Below are positions 1-5,409 of a DNA stretch of 6,450 bases, one piece after another. Made by a program: the position numbers and the translations under genes. Origin of the DNA: JAFGED01 sp964551295 (lineage in GTDB: Bacteria; Chloroflexota; Anaerolineae; B4-G1); NCBI GenBank assembly GCA_964551295.1, contig CAZKDJ010000225.1, positions 1 through 6,450 on the forward strand, read 5' to 3'. Position 1 is the stretch's first letter, and each line of letters begins with the position of its first letter. The notes beneath the pieces were generated by a model. It was not told the origin of the DNA. It was given only the letters and a program-made list of their open reading frames with translations, and made no database searches.

Positions 1-64
1 TGGTACCTATGCTCTCTGTTTTCAGCCAAATGTCAAGACAAGATTATACTATCAAGTTTTTACG

Positions 65-373
65 CTATACCCAGCCTTGATTTTTGATAAAGTTTGTAAC
101 GACGGGAATGTTCACCATATCGCCCTGGTAGGCCTTGTAGGCCCAGTAGAAAAAGGCGAGGAATAGCACTGACCCCACTCCAAAGGTGACGATGGTGATA
201 ACGACGGCGGCGATGCCGGTGGCGATGGAGGCTATTGCGTGATAGCGGACGAAGGGACGGTCCTTGGTGTTTTCCATCAGCAGGGCCACGATGGCCAGGA
301 CGGGCCATAGCGGCGTGATGGGCAACCAACTCAGCATTGCCCACAGCTTGTCGTTTTGTGTTGTCTCTTCCAT
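65..373 (-). CDS. Small DUF4870-like membrane protein
   Basis: A 102-residue integral membrane protein of the DUF4870 (Tic20-like) type. The exact function of the family is not known. Three hydrophobic segments are visible, at about residues 12-33, 48-65 and 67-80. Between the first two is the characteristic polar stretch RPFVRYHA (39-46), and near the end is YKAYQGDMVNIPVVTNFIK (79-97), which matches the typical 'YkAyqGe...iPvv' ending of the family. The length is normal for the family. The start ATG at 371-373 has a good Shine-Dalgarno sequence (GGAG at 381-384, 7 nt spacer). The gene has its own sigma70-like promoter about 60 bp upstream, so it is probably monocistronic. No hairpin terminator is obvious in the 64 bases after the stop codon. 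Family assignment is fairly sure. The role (stress response, protein translocation or other) cannot be told from the sequence. Confidence 0.85.
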   Translation of the reverse strand: MEETTQNDKLWAMLSWLPITPLWPVLAIVALLMENTKDRPFVRYHAIASIATGIAAVVITIVTFGVGSVLFLAFFYWAYKAYQGDMVNIPVVTNFIKNQGWV

Positions 374-435
374 CTTTTAGCTCCTTTTCTTTTGTGATTA
401 AAATGCCCGATGTTCATGTTGAGTGACTGGAATAG

Positions 436-464
436 ATTCTACAAGAGATTTACGATTTAATCAA
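436..464 (-). promoter_or_regulatory. Sigma70-like promoter of the DUF4870 gene
   Basis: On the minus strand, TTGATT (459-464) and TAGAAT (436-441) are separated by exactly 17 bases. Each hexamer matches the consensus at four or more positions. Transcription would begin near 429, giving a leader of about 55 nt before the ATG at 373. The assignment is by sequence pattern only. Confidence 0.55.
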
Positions 465-639
465 ATGGGTGCTGCTGGGATTTCGAAGCAAATCAGGTGC
501 CAAAGCCGCGTTCCGGGCCAAATCGGATCGCCGAATTGAGAGCAAGGCATTCGCCCAGGGTTGATGCAGAGTACGCGTCGCTTAGAAAGCTTGCCGATGG
601 ACACAAAGCACTTTAGAATTGCTTCGAATGCCCCTGCTC
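465..639. other. Non-coding spacer with inverted repeats after the Ntn-hydrolase gene
   Basis: No gene is visible on either strand. The segment 619-632 can pair with two different upstream partners: TTCGAAGCAA at 482-491 is the exact complement of 619-628, and GGCATTCG at 546-553 is the exact complement of 625-632. In a minus-strand transcript reading out of the Ntn-hydrolase gene these would be alternative long-range stems. The loops are long (127 and 71 nt) and no U-run follows, so this is not a canonical terminator. It could be chance. Confidence 0.25.
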
Positions 640-1647
640 CTACTCACCAGTCTCGCTGGCTAGGTCTATGTGGAGGATGTGGGCGGCGTCGTACTTTTGC
701 CCCATGACCACGCGCACGTCGCCGGTGCTGAACCCATAGACGATGGACCACTGAGTGCCCTCTTGGGCTACGCTCTCCAAGAGATCGACGGCCTCCTGGG
801 GTGCAAGGCGGCCCCTGGTCTCGGCGAGCCGCTCGTCAAGCGCGGCGTATCGCCAGCATCCGCCATCTCCGGCGGCGGAAACGCGCAGGTGGTTGGTCGC
901 CAGATGGTAGGGTGTCTCGTTAGGGATGACGGCCATCTCGCCCTCGTGAAACTCGGCCAGCACCGCGCGCCCCGAGGCGTCAGCGATCAAATAGTGCAGG
1001 GGCGGGCCGCCAACCCAGGTGATGTTGTGGTCTTTGATGATGTCTACGGCTTCGTCCACGTCGCGGGCGTGATCGAGCATCTCGCGGATGATGACCAGCG
1101 AACCAATGGTTTCTTTGCCAGGATCATTGGGCGCCTCGCTCTCGGGCACGGCGGCCATGCCAACGACGAGGCCGTGTTCGTTCATGCCGTCAAAGGGCCA
1201 AAAGGGCGCAGCCAGAAGCGGTTCGCGGTCGGCCAGGGACAGGTCGGCCAGCGACTTGACCTGGTCCTCCTCGACAAGGTAATCGATATCGACCATCGAC
1301 ACCGAGGCGTATCCATCGGGCGGGTCGGTGAACAGGAGCAGGGCCGGGCTGTACTGCCAGTCAAAGTTGCGCCCATAGACCATATCCTCGGCGTTGCCTA
1401 TAGCGGCAAAGAGGGAGCAGGCCCATTCGAGTTTGGCGGATGCGTCTGATCGATCTCTGTACTGGTCGTATGCGCCATGGAAGCGCATCGTGTAGAGTGG
1501 ATAATCGTCTACCTGCTCCAAGCTGCTGAGAGTGGCGGTTGCATCCTCTGTCAAGTTACCTGCAGGCGGTGCGACGCAGCATCCTGCCAAAAGCTCCAGG
1601 ATTAGGACTGTACAGGCGAACCGTTGGAGGTGCTTTTGGATGTCCAT
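640..1647 (-). CDS. Ntn-hydrolase lipoprotein, choloylglycine hydrolase/C45 type
   Basis: A 335-residue protein resembling the linear-amide C-N hydrolases, the N-terminal-nucleophile superfamily with bile-salt hydrolases, penicillin V acylases and C45 acyltransferases. These cleave amide bonds with a cysteine that becomes N-terminal after autoproteolysis. The probable nucleophile is Cys77 (EWACSLFAA), followed at the expected distance by GRNFDW (92-97, with Arg93 and Asp96). Other family-like blocks are GMNEHGL (154-160), HYLIADASG (218-226), ATNHLRVS (250-257), WRY (265-267) and TQWSIVY (298-304). The N-terminus has a basic stretch, a hydrophobic core and a lipobox LAGC (20-23), so export and lipid attachment at Cys23 are predicted. 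Cutting before Cys77 would separate the anchor from the catalytic chain unless the two stay associated. The start ATG has AAGGG (1656-1660) 8 nt upstream, and the gene has its own promoter. The substrate cannot be predicted; acyl-amides, including acyl-homoserine lactones or beta-lactams, are possible from the family. Confidence 0.8.
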   Translation of the reverse strand: MDIQKHLQRFACTVLILELLAGCCVAPPAGNLTEDATATLSSLEQVDDYPLYTMRFHGAYDQYRDRSDASAKLEWACSLFAAIGNAEDMVYGRNFDWQYSPALLLFTDPPDGYASVSMVDIDYLVEEDQVKSLADLSLADREPLLAAPFWPFDGMNEHGLVVGMAAVPESEAPNDPGKETIGSLVIIREMLDHARDVDEAVDIIKDHNITWVGGPPLHYLIADASGRAVLAEFHEGEMAVIPNETPYHLATNHLRVSAAGDGGCWRYAALDERLAETRGRLAPQEAVDLLESVAQEGTQWSIVYGFSTGDVRVVMGQKYDAAHILHIDLASETGE

Positions 1648-1680
1648 CTGTCTTTCCCTTCAGTGTAAGCAGTCGCCTGT

Positions 1681-1710
1681 ATTGTACCACGTGATGCGCT
1701 GATGACGCAA
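1681..1710 (-). promoter_or_regulatory. Extended -10 promoter of the Ntn-hydrolase gene
   Basis: On the minus strand, TTGCGT (1705-1710) and TACAAT (1681-1686) are 18 bases apart. The -10 box is preceded by TGG, which fits the extended -10 pattern TGn. Transcription would start near 1674, leaving a leader of about 27 nt that holds the AAGGG ribosome site. Confidence 0.5.
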
Positions 1711-1778
1711 TCCCGGACATGGGCGGCCAGCAATTCTCAATATGGCGGTCTTTGCCGAGAATTTTCAGAACTATCGCA

Positions 1779-1809
1779 GGAAAATTGAGCCCAGAGGCTC
1801 CAAATCTTC
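1779..1809 (-). terminator. Terminator-like hairpin after the beta-helix stub
   Basis: On the minus strand a perfect stem GAGCC/GGCTC (1796-1800 with 1787-1791) closes a 4-base loop TCTG. The stem extends by two A-T pairs past one bulged G, and further imperfect pairing can be drawn outward. TTTT follows directly on the 3' side. The U-run is short and the stem is small, so this would be a weak intrinsic terminator at best. It would insulate the Ntn-hydrolase gene from transcription entering through the stub. Confidence 0.4.
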
Positions 1810-1826
1810 AAAAACTCACTGCGAAG

Positions 1827-1859
1827 CTAAATTTTTGATAGCAGGTGGTCCAAATTTAG
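1827..1859. repeat. 8-bp inverted repeat at the break of the beta-helix gene
   Basis: CTAAATTT (1827-1834) and AAATTTAG (1852-1859) are perfect inverted copies around a 17-base centre. The outer end of one arm supplies the TAG stop codon of the truncated reading frame. Recognisable beta-helix protein sequence ends about 10 bp away, near 1869. This may be the edge of a small inserted element or only a stem-loop in AT-rich spacer. Confidence 0.45.
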
Positions 1860-2135
1860 AATTGCTGCTCCACCACTCGCAGCGTCCACAGCCGACTGAA
1901 CATCGGTGAAAACTTGATCGCAGCCTGGATAGGGTCCTCCGCCTTCCAAGGCGACGCAGTAGACGTCGCCGGTACCCATAGTGAGCTGGGCTGGGTTAGC
2001 AGCACGGGCAATCGATGCACGATTGCCCGTCACGTCACCGCGCGCCATCAACAGCAGGCACACAACCAACCCCACCCCCATAGCCAGGGACACGCCCAGG
2101 CCGATTGGGGAACCTTTTGTCGCTCGTTTGTTCAT
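1827..2135 (-). pseudogene. Truncated N-terminus of an exported beta-helix repeat protein
   Basis: The frame encodes 102 residues from the ATG at 2133-2135. It starts with a basic n-region (MNKRATKG), a long hydrophobic core (about residues 11-30) and a probable signal-peptidase region near 40-47. Then come GTGDVYCVA (54-62) and CDQVFTDVQSAVDAASGG (72-89), which I recognise as the typical start of large secreted right-handed parallel beta-helix proteins, where the next residues normally open the first repeat coil. Here the resemblance stops at about residue 89, and 13 unrelated residues lead to a TAG stop. No continuation is found in any minus-strand frame of the 180 bp that follow, so the gene appears truncated by deletion or insertion rather than by a frameshift. 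The upstream side looks intact, including a strong ribosome site, so a short exported peptide could still be made. The family assignment comes from pattern memory, not a search. Confidence 0.6.
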
Positions 2136-2141
2136 CATAGC

Positions 2142-2148
2142 CCTCCTT
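2142..2148 (-). promoter_or_regulatory. Ribosome binding site that selects the second ATG
   Basis: AAGGAGG lies only 3 nt from the first of two adjacent ATG codons (2136-2138) and 6 nt from the second (2133-2135). Normal spacing favours the second ATG as the start of the beta-helix stub. I see no convincing promoter in the 2149-2232 interval. Confidence 0.6.
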
Positions 2149-2232
2149 CAACGAACATAGTTTTACACAAGATACTATGGAGAACTGTGCCCCGCCAGCC
2201 CTCCAATTACCTCGGGAGAGTGACTAGTGTAC

Positions 2233-2928
2233 TTATGGTGGAGATATTGTCAAGTCATCCCCGTCAAACTCTTTCAGCGCGCGCTGGCAAAAGGCCCGAA
2301 ACACCTCCAGACGCTCCCGTCCGGCTGTCCGAGCCGGTGCGGTGTGGAAGCTGCGGACTGTGTCTTCTTGCCAGGCCGGCTTGATCCAATCGTCGCCGGG
2401 CAGTTCTTTCAGCAATTGAGCCGTCGTTCCTTCGCCGACCATGATCGAGTAGCCGACGGAATGCAGCACCGCCGTCGCACCCAGCTTGGAGAGCTTGTCG
2501 GCGTCCCACAGCACGGCGACCTCCAAGGGCTCCACCGGCTCGGCGACCCACAGCCCTTTGTGCTTGGCGATGGCGTCGGCGACCGCGTCGATTTTGGCGG
2601 GCGGAAAGTCGGTCTCTGCCAGGATGCGGCGGGCGACGATCGCCCCTGCCTTGGCATGGTTCTCGCTGCGCCCCTTGGCGACGTCGTGGAGCCAAGCGGC
2701 TGCCTCCACGATCTCTCGATCTGCGCCGGTCAGGTCCGCCAGCCGCAGCGCCAGCCGGACGACGGCCTGAACGTGCTCCCAGCGATAGTTGAACGGGATG
2801 TCGTGCTCACGCCAGTGGGGAGATCCGGTTGCAGCGGCTTGGGAACGCGCCTCCCGGACGCTTTCTGCGCTGGCTGCAGCCTGCGCGGCCGACCGAACGA
2901 TCTCTCGCCAGCTAGACCGGTCGCTCAT
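2233..2928 (-). CDS. HD-domain phosphohydrolase-like protein
   Basis: A 231-residue soluble protein with an HD metal-binding domain, the fold of metal-dependent phosphohydrolases acting on nucleotides and related phosphoesters. The metal ligands are visible in order: His52 (RWEHV), His81-Asp82 (WLHDVAK), His91, His123 (IAKHKG), and Asp142 or Asp144 (LWDADKL). The spacing is like that of small YfbR/YedJ-style HD hydrolases. The first 40 residues are Ala-rich and outside the domain. The tail (about 175-231) carries a helical segment rich in charged residues. The start ATG overlaps the stop of the upstream nitroreductase gene as ATGA. A GGGAG sequence (2936-2940) lies 7 nt before it, so reinitiation plus its own ribosome site is likely. 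It is the last gene of the three-gene operon. The ligands suggest an active enzyme; the substrate is unknown. Confidence 0.85.
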   Translation of the reverse strand: MSDRSSWREIVRSAAQAAASAESVREARSQAAATGSPHWREHDIPFNYRWEHVQAVVRLALRLADLTGADREIVEAAAWLHDVAKGRSENHAKAGAIVARRILAETDFPPAKIDAVADAIAKHKGLWVAEPVEPLEVAVLWDADKLSKLGATAVLHSVGYSIMVGEGTTAQLLKELPGDDWIKPAWQEDTVRSFHTAPARTAGRERLEVFRAFCQRALKEFDGDDLTISPP

Positions 2929-3779
2929 ACGAGCGCTCCCTCAAAAATCGCCACGGGGGTCACGTCTTGCGGTAGACCGTACGCTTGGGCCAGCTCGGCA
3001 TCGCGCCAGCGCACATACCACTGTCCAGCGCGCTCCAGCGCCCCGGCGGCCAGCGCCTCGGCCGCTAGTGCCGCGTGGGCCATCACAATGCCGGCATCGA
3101 TGGGCTGGGGCTCCACGACCACCAGCGTCAGGTCATCGGATCGGACGACAAAGCGCCACGGCTGGCGATTGACCGCCGAGGGGGCCAGCCGGGCGTGCTC
3201 CAGCACGGAGACCAGCGTTGGGTCAGCGCCATCAGCCGACCAGCGCTCGCCCCAACGCCCGGCAAAGACGATCTCTTCCAGCGGCTTGCGCTTGTGGCCG
3301 CCCGCCAAGCGGCGGATGGCGCCAGTGTGGATGCGCCCCCAGCCGCGCTCGCTGGGGTGGCCCAGGGCGATGACGGCCGCGGCCACCTCTCCCTGGGCTA
3401 GCCCCACGGCGTCTCCGGCGCTCTGCGCGTCGTAGGTGCCCGTGATCCAGCAGGTGCCCAGTTCCAACCGGGTGGCCTCCAGCACGACCTGCTCCAGCAC
3501 GTATCCCAGATCGAGCCGGGCGATTCCGCTCTCCGTGGGCATCACGCCGACCAAGAGATGGGGCGGGGTCAGCACCAGGCCGTAGGAGCCGATCACGTGG
3601 GAGATGATGCGCTGCGTCCGCTTCGCGCCGCTGACCAGTTCGACGCGCGGGCGCACGTCGGTCAGGTGATCGGCTGCTTGAGAGAGCGTGATCAAGCGTT
3701 CCAACAGTTGTGTGTCTACCGGGCGCTCGTCGTAGCTGCGGACGCTGATGCGCCGCTCAATCGCCTCTAGCAGGTTCAT
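2925..3779 (-). CDS. Tandem nitroreductase-like protein, TM1586 type
   Basis: A 284-residue protein resembling the TM1586-type putative nitroreductases, in which two flavin-reductase-like halves are joined in one chain. The first half begins with ERRISVRSYDERPV (8-21), the usual FMN-phosphate-binding start of nitroreductases, and includes LGTCWITG (107-114) and ALGHPSERGWG (138-148). The link KRKPLEEIV (163-171) is also typical of nitroreductase C-terminal parts. The second half carries LAPSAVNRQPWRFVV (198-212), the 'apS..n.QPw' motif that in classical family members lies near the N-terminus. The order fits a duplicated or permuted fold. FMN and NAD(P)H use is inferred from the family; the natural substrate is unknown. 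The start ATG lies 23 bp inside the upstream DUF1385 gene, with GAGG (3786-3789) 6 nt before it, and the stop overlaps the HD gene by 4 bp. Confidence 0.8.
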   Translation of the reverse strand: MNLLEAIERRISVRSYDERPVDTQLLERLITLSQAADHLTDVRPRVELVSGAKRTQRIISHVIGSYGLVLTPPHLLVGVMPTESGIARLDLGYVLEQVVLEATRLELGTCWITGTYDAQSAGDAVGLAQGEVAAAVIALGHPSERGWGRIHTGAIRRLAGGHKRKPLEEIVFAGRWGERWSADGADPTLVSVLEHARLAPSAVNRQPWRFVVRSDDLTLVVVEPQPIDAGIVMAHAALAAEALAAGALERAGQWYVRWRDAELAQAYGLPQDVTPVAIFEGALV

Positions 3780-4677
3780 CCTTTACCTCGTCTACTTCCT
3801 CTTCATCCAGCAGCCCTTCGCTTTTCAGCACTGCTTTCAGCGCCATGATGGCCACCACGATCATCTGATCGTTCGGCTCACGGGTCGTCAGCCGCTGCAG
3901 CGCCAGGTTGAGCGTGGTCAGTACGCGCATCCAGGGCCGGTCAGCGAAGCGGGCCGTGAAGCGGATGAACTCGTATGCGATGCCGGCGATGACGGGGAGC
4001 AGGATGATCCGGCTGGCGATGCGCCAGAGCAGCGGCAGCCGGCCAAAGGGGGCGAACAGGAGGAACGTTAGCAGGACAGTGGTGACCAGGAAGGACGTGC
4101 CACAGCGGGTGTGGGCCGTGGTAAAGGTGCGCACGTTTTCCACCGTCAGCTTGACGCCGGCCTCGTAAGCGTGGATCGTCTTGTGCTCTGCCCCGTGGTA
4201 GGCGAACACGCGCCGTATGTCGGGCAGCAGGCTGATCAGGCCGATGTAGCTTGTGATGATGGCCAGCCGCACGAAGCCCTCAATCAGGCTGATTAGCCAC
4301 TCGGAGGGCAGATAGGGCGCGACGAGCCCGACCAGGAAGGACGGCAGGGCCATGAAGAGGGCGACTCCCATTCCCACTCCAACAATCATCGTTCCCCAGG
4401 CCACGGGCCCGGAGAGGGAGGCCTCTTCACCTACGGCCACGTCGGCCGACATGTTGAGCGCCTTGACACCAAGGCCCAGCGCGTCCCACAGCATGATCAA
4501 CCCGCGCAGGAAGGGAATGCGGCTGATGGGGCCGGTGTATAGCTCTTCGTTTAGTGGTTCGGTCTTGACGACGACGTGTCCATCGGGGTGGCGCACCGCG
4601 ACCGCCATCGTGCGCGAGCCGCGCATCATCACGCCTTCGAGAACGGCCTGGCCGCCATAGTTAAAAGGTTTGCCCAA
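3757..4677 (-). CDS. DUF1385 (YqhQ-like) membrane protein
   Basis: A 306-residue membrane protein of the DUF1385 family, represented by Bacillus subtilis YqhQ; its biochemical role is not established. Hallmark motifs are YGGQAVLEGVMMRG (7-20), SRIPFLRG (52-59), YHGAEHKTIHAYE (160-172), HTRCGTSFL (189-197) and LTTREPNDQMIVVAI (263-277). Hydrophobic segments are at about 95-120, 127-152, 193-210 and 216-240. The C-terminal tail is very acidic (LLDEEEVDEVKDEPARGD). The start is TTG (4675-4677), chosen because an AGGAGG lies 6 nt upstream and the first motif follows at once. The length is normal for the family. It is the first gene of an operon with the nitroreductase and HD genes; the DNA for the acidic tail also holds the ribosome site and start of the nitroreductase. 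Confidence 0.93.
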   Translation of the reverse strand: MGKPFNYGGQAVLEGVMMRGSRTMAVAVRHPDGHVVVKTEPLNEELYTGPISRIPFLRGLIMLWDALGLGVKALNMSADVAVGEEASLSGPVAWGTMIVGVGMGVALFMALPSFLVGLVAPYLPSEWLISLIEGFVRLAIITSYIGLISLLPDIRRVFAYHGAEHKTIHAYEAGVKLTVENVRTFTTAHTRCGTSFLVTTVLLTFLLFAPFGRLPLLWRIASRIILLPVIAGIAYEFIRFTARFADRPWMRVLTTLNLALQRLTTREPNDQMIVVAIMALKAVLKSEGLLDEEEVDEVKDEPARGD

Positions 4678-4683
4678 AATGTG

Positions 4684-4689
4684 CCTCCT
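4684..4689 (-). promoter_or_regulatory. Strong ribosome site fixing the TTG start of the DUF1385 gene
   Basis: AGGAGG on the minus strand is 6 nt from the TTG at 4675-4677. No in-frame ATG fits the conserved N-terminus, so TTG is the likely initiator. With the -10 box at 4701-4706 the leader would be only about 17 nt long. Confidence 0.75.
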
Positions 4690-4700
4690 GGATGCGGGCC

Positions 4701-4729
4701 ATTGTACAACGCGCTGCCTGTGCTGTCAA
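4701..4729 (-). promoter_or_regulatory. Consensus sigma70 promoter of the DUF1385 operon
   Basis: On the minus strand a perfect TTGACA (4724-4729) and TACAAT (4701-4706) are separated by 17 bases. This should be a strong housekeeping promoter, starting near 4694. An AT-rich palindrome ends 4 bp upstream of the -35 box and could act as an UP element or operator. Confidence 0.75.
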
Positions 4730-4733
4730 TGGG

Positions 4734-4790
4734 GCGTAAAAAGTAAAACGTAAGACGTAATCATTACGTTTTACGCCTTACGTTTTACGC
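4734..4790. repeat. Large imperfect palindrome of GTAAAACGTAA units
   Basis: Arms 4734-4761 and 4763-4790 are 28 bases each, separated by one base, and pair at 24 of 28 positions. The right arm is itself two direct copies of TTACGTTTTACGC (4764-4776 and 4778-4790) separated by one C. The left arm holds the inverted unit GTAAAACGTAA (4743-4753). It lies between the HNH gene stop and the DUF1385 promoter. The stem is AT-rich and not followed by a proper U-run, so it is not a standard terminator, although it could slow or stop transcription leaving the HNH gene. A dispersed repeat or small non-autonomous element is more likely. Confidence 0.8.
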
Positions 4791-4823
4791 ACGCTCCAAT
4801 CTACTCGTGTCAAACGCCCTCGT

Positions 4824-5327
4824 TTACCACCCCTCCAGATATTTCGCCCACGTGCCGTTGCCGTCCTTGTAGCGCCCGTAGAGATAAGCGGCAGTGGGGT
4901 GTGGTTCGAAGGGCTGGTGCAGCAGTTTCATCTTGGCTTGGGCCAGCGTGCGTCCGCCTTTGCGCCGGTTGCACTGGGGACAGGCAGCCACCAGGTTCTC
5001 CCACGAGTGCTCTCCTCTCCGGTAGCGCGGCACGATGTGGTCGAGCGTGAGTTGGCCTGACTCGCGGCCGCAGTATTGGCAGCGATAGCCGTCGCGGCGC
5101 AGGATCTCGCGCTTGCACAGCCGCACGCGAGGCCGAGGGCGGCTTACCATGTAGATCAGCCGAATGACGGAGGGACGCTCGTAGGCGCGGGAGATGGTGC
5201 GAATCACGCCCCGGCCGTTTTCCAACACCGTGGCTTTATCCGCCAGGATCAACCCCATGGCCCGTTTGGTAGAGCAGACGTTGATCGGTTCGTAATTGCC
5301 GTTAAGAACTAGGACGGGCTCGTTCAT
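4824..5327 (-). CDS. HNH endonuclease
   Basis: A 167-residue HNH nuclease of the common stand-alone bacterial type that starts with 'VLVLN.NYEPINV' (residues 5-17 here). The zinc-binding cysteines are Cys83, Cys86, Cys116 and Cys119 (CQYC and CPQC). The catalytic core is LTLDHIVPRYRRG (93-105, Asp96-His97), SWENLVAAC (108-116, Asn111) and CNRRKGGRT (119-127). The N-terminal 60 residues form the small beta-rich module usual for this subfamily. The length is typical. The start ATG has AAGGTGA (5334-5340) 6 nt upstream. The gene is transcribed alone from a strong promoter. There is no methylase or other restriction partner nearby, and family members of this kind are widespread single genes of unclear role, so a restriction function should not be assumed. 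All catalytic and metal residues are present. Confidence 0.93.
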   Translation of the reverse strand: MNEPVLVLNGNYEPINVCSTKRAMGLILADKATVLENGRGVIRTISRAYERPSVIRLIYMVSRPRPRVRLCKREILRRDGYRCQYCGRESGQLTLDHIVPRYRRGEHSWENLVAACPQCNRRKGGRTLAQAKMKLLHQPFEPHPTAAYLYGRYKDGNGTWAKYLEGW

Positions 5328-5342
5328 CGATCGTCACCTTTG

Positions 5343-5407
5343 GACGACTTTGCGACGATGCTCCAATGTGTCCGGCGGGAAGTATAACACACCTGAAAAA
5401 AGTCGTC
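5343..5407. repeat. 9-bp inverted repeat bracketing the HNH promoter
   Basis: GACGACTTT (5343-5351) and AAAGTCGTC (5399-5407) are perfect inverted copies 47 bp apart. One arm overlaps the -35 box and the stop codon of the upstream gene. The other lies in the 5' leader just ahead of the ribosome site. They could be paired operator half-sites for a looping repressor. Chance cannot be excluded. Confidence 0.4.
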
Positions 5408-5409
5408 AA
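5381..5409 (-). promoter_or_regulatory. Strong extended -10 promoter of the HNH gene
   Basis: On the minus strand TTGACG (5404-5409) and TATACT (5381-5386) are 17 bases apart, and TGT precedes the -10 box in the extended -10 position. The -35 box contains the TGA stop of the upstream glycosyltransferase (5406-5408). The start site would be near 5374, giving a leader of about 47 nt. Confidence 0.75.

Noticed and set aside
41..50. Plus-strand TATACT at 45-50 as a promoter
   Set aside because: The position 17 bp upstream (TCAGCC) does not resemble a -35 box, and the transcript would run antisense into the DUF4870 gene with no plus-strand gene to serve.
670..1449. A 259-codon plus-strand open frame opposite the Ntn-hydrolase gene
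   Set aside because: The minus strand here encodes the ordered motifs of an Ntn hydrolase. The plus frame has no family signature.
2227..3435. A 402-codon plus-strand open frame opposite the HD and nitroreductase genes
   Set aside because: It runs antisense to two genes with clear family motifs, reads as low-complexity Ser/Ala/Arg-rich protein, and shows no recognisable domain. It is an artefact of high GC content.
4734..4790. The palindrome as a rho-independent terminator of the HNH gene
   Set aside because: The stem is AT-rich and no run of U follows its 3' arm on the minus strand, so it is better described as a repeat. Some effect on transcription is still possible.
4824..5327. HNH gene as part of a restriction-modification or other defence system
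   Set aside because: No methylase, helicase or other partner is adjacent. It is flanked by glycan genes and a DUF1385 operon, and its subfamily is a widespread stand-alone type.
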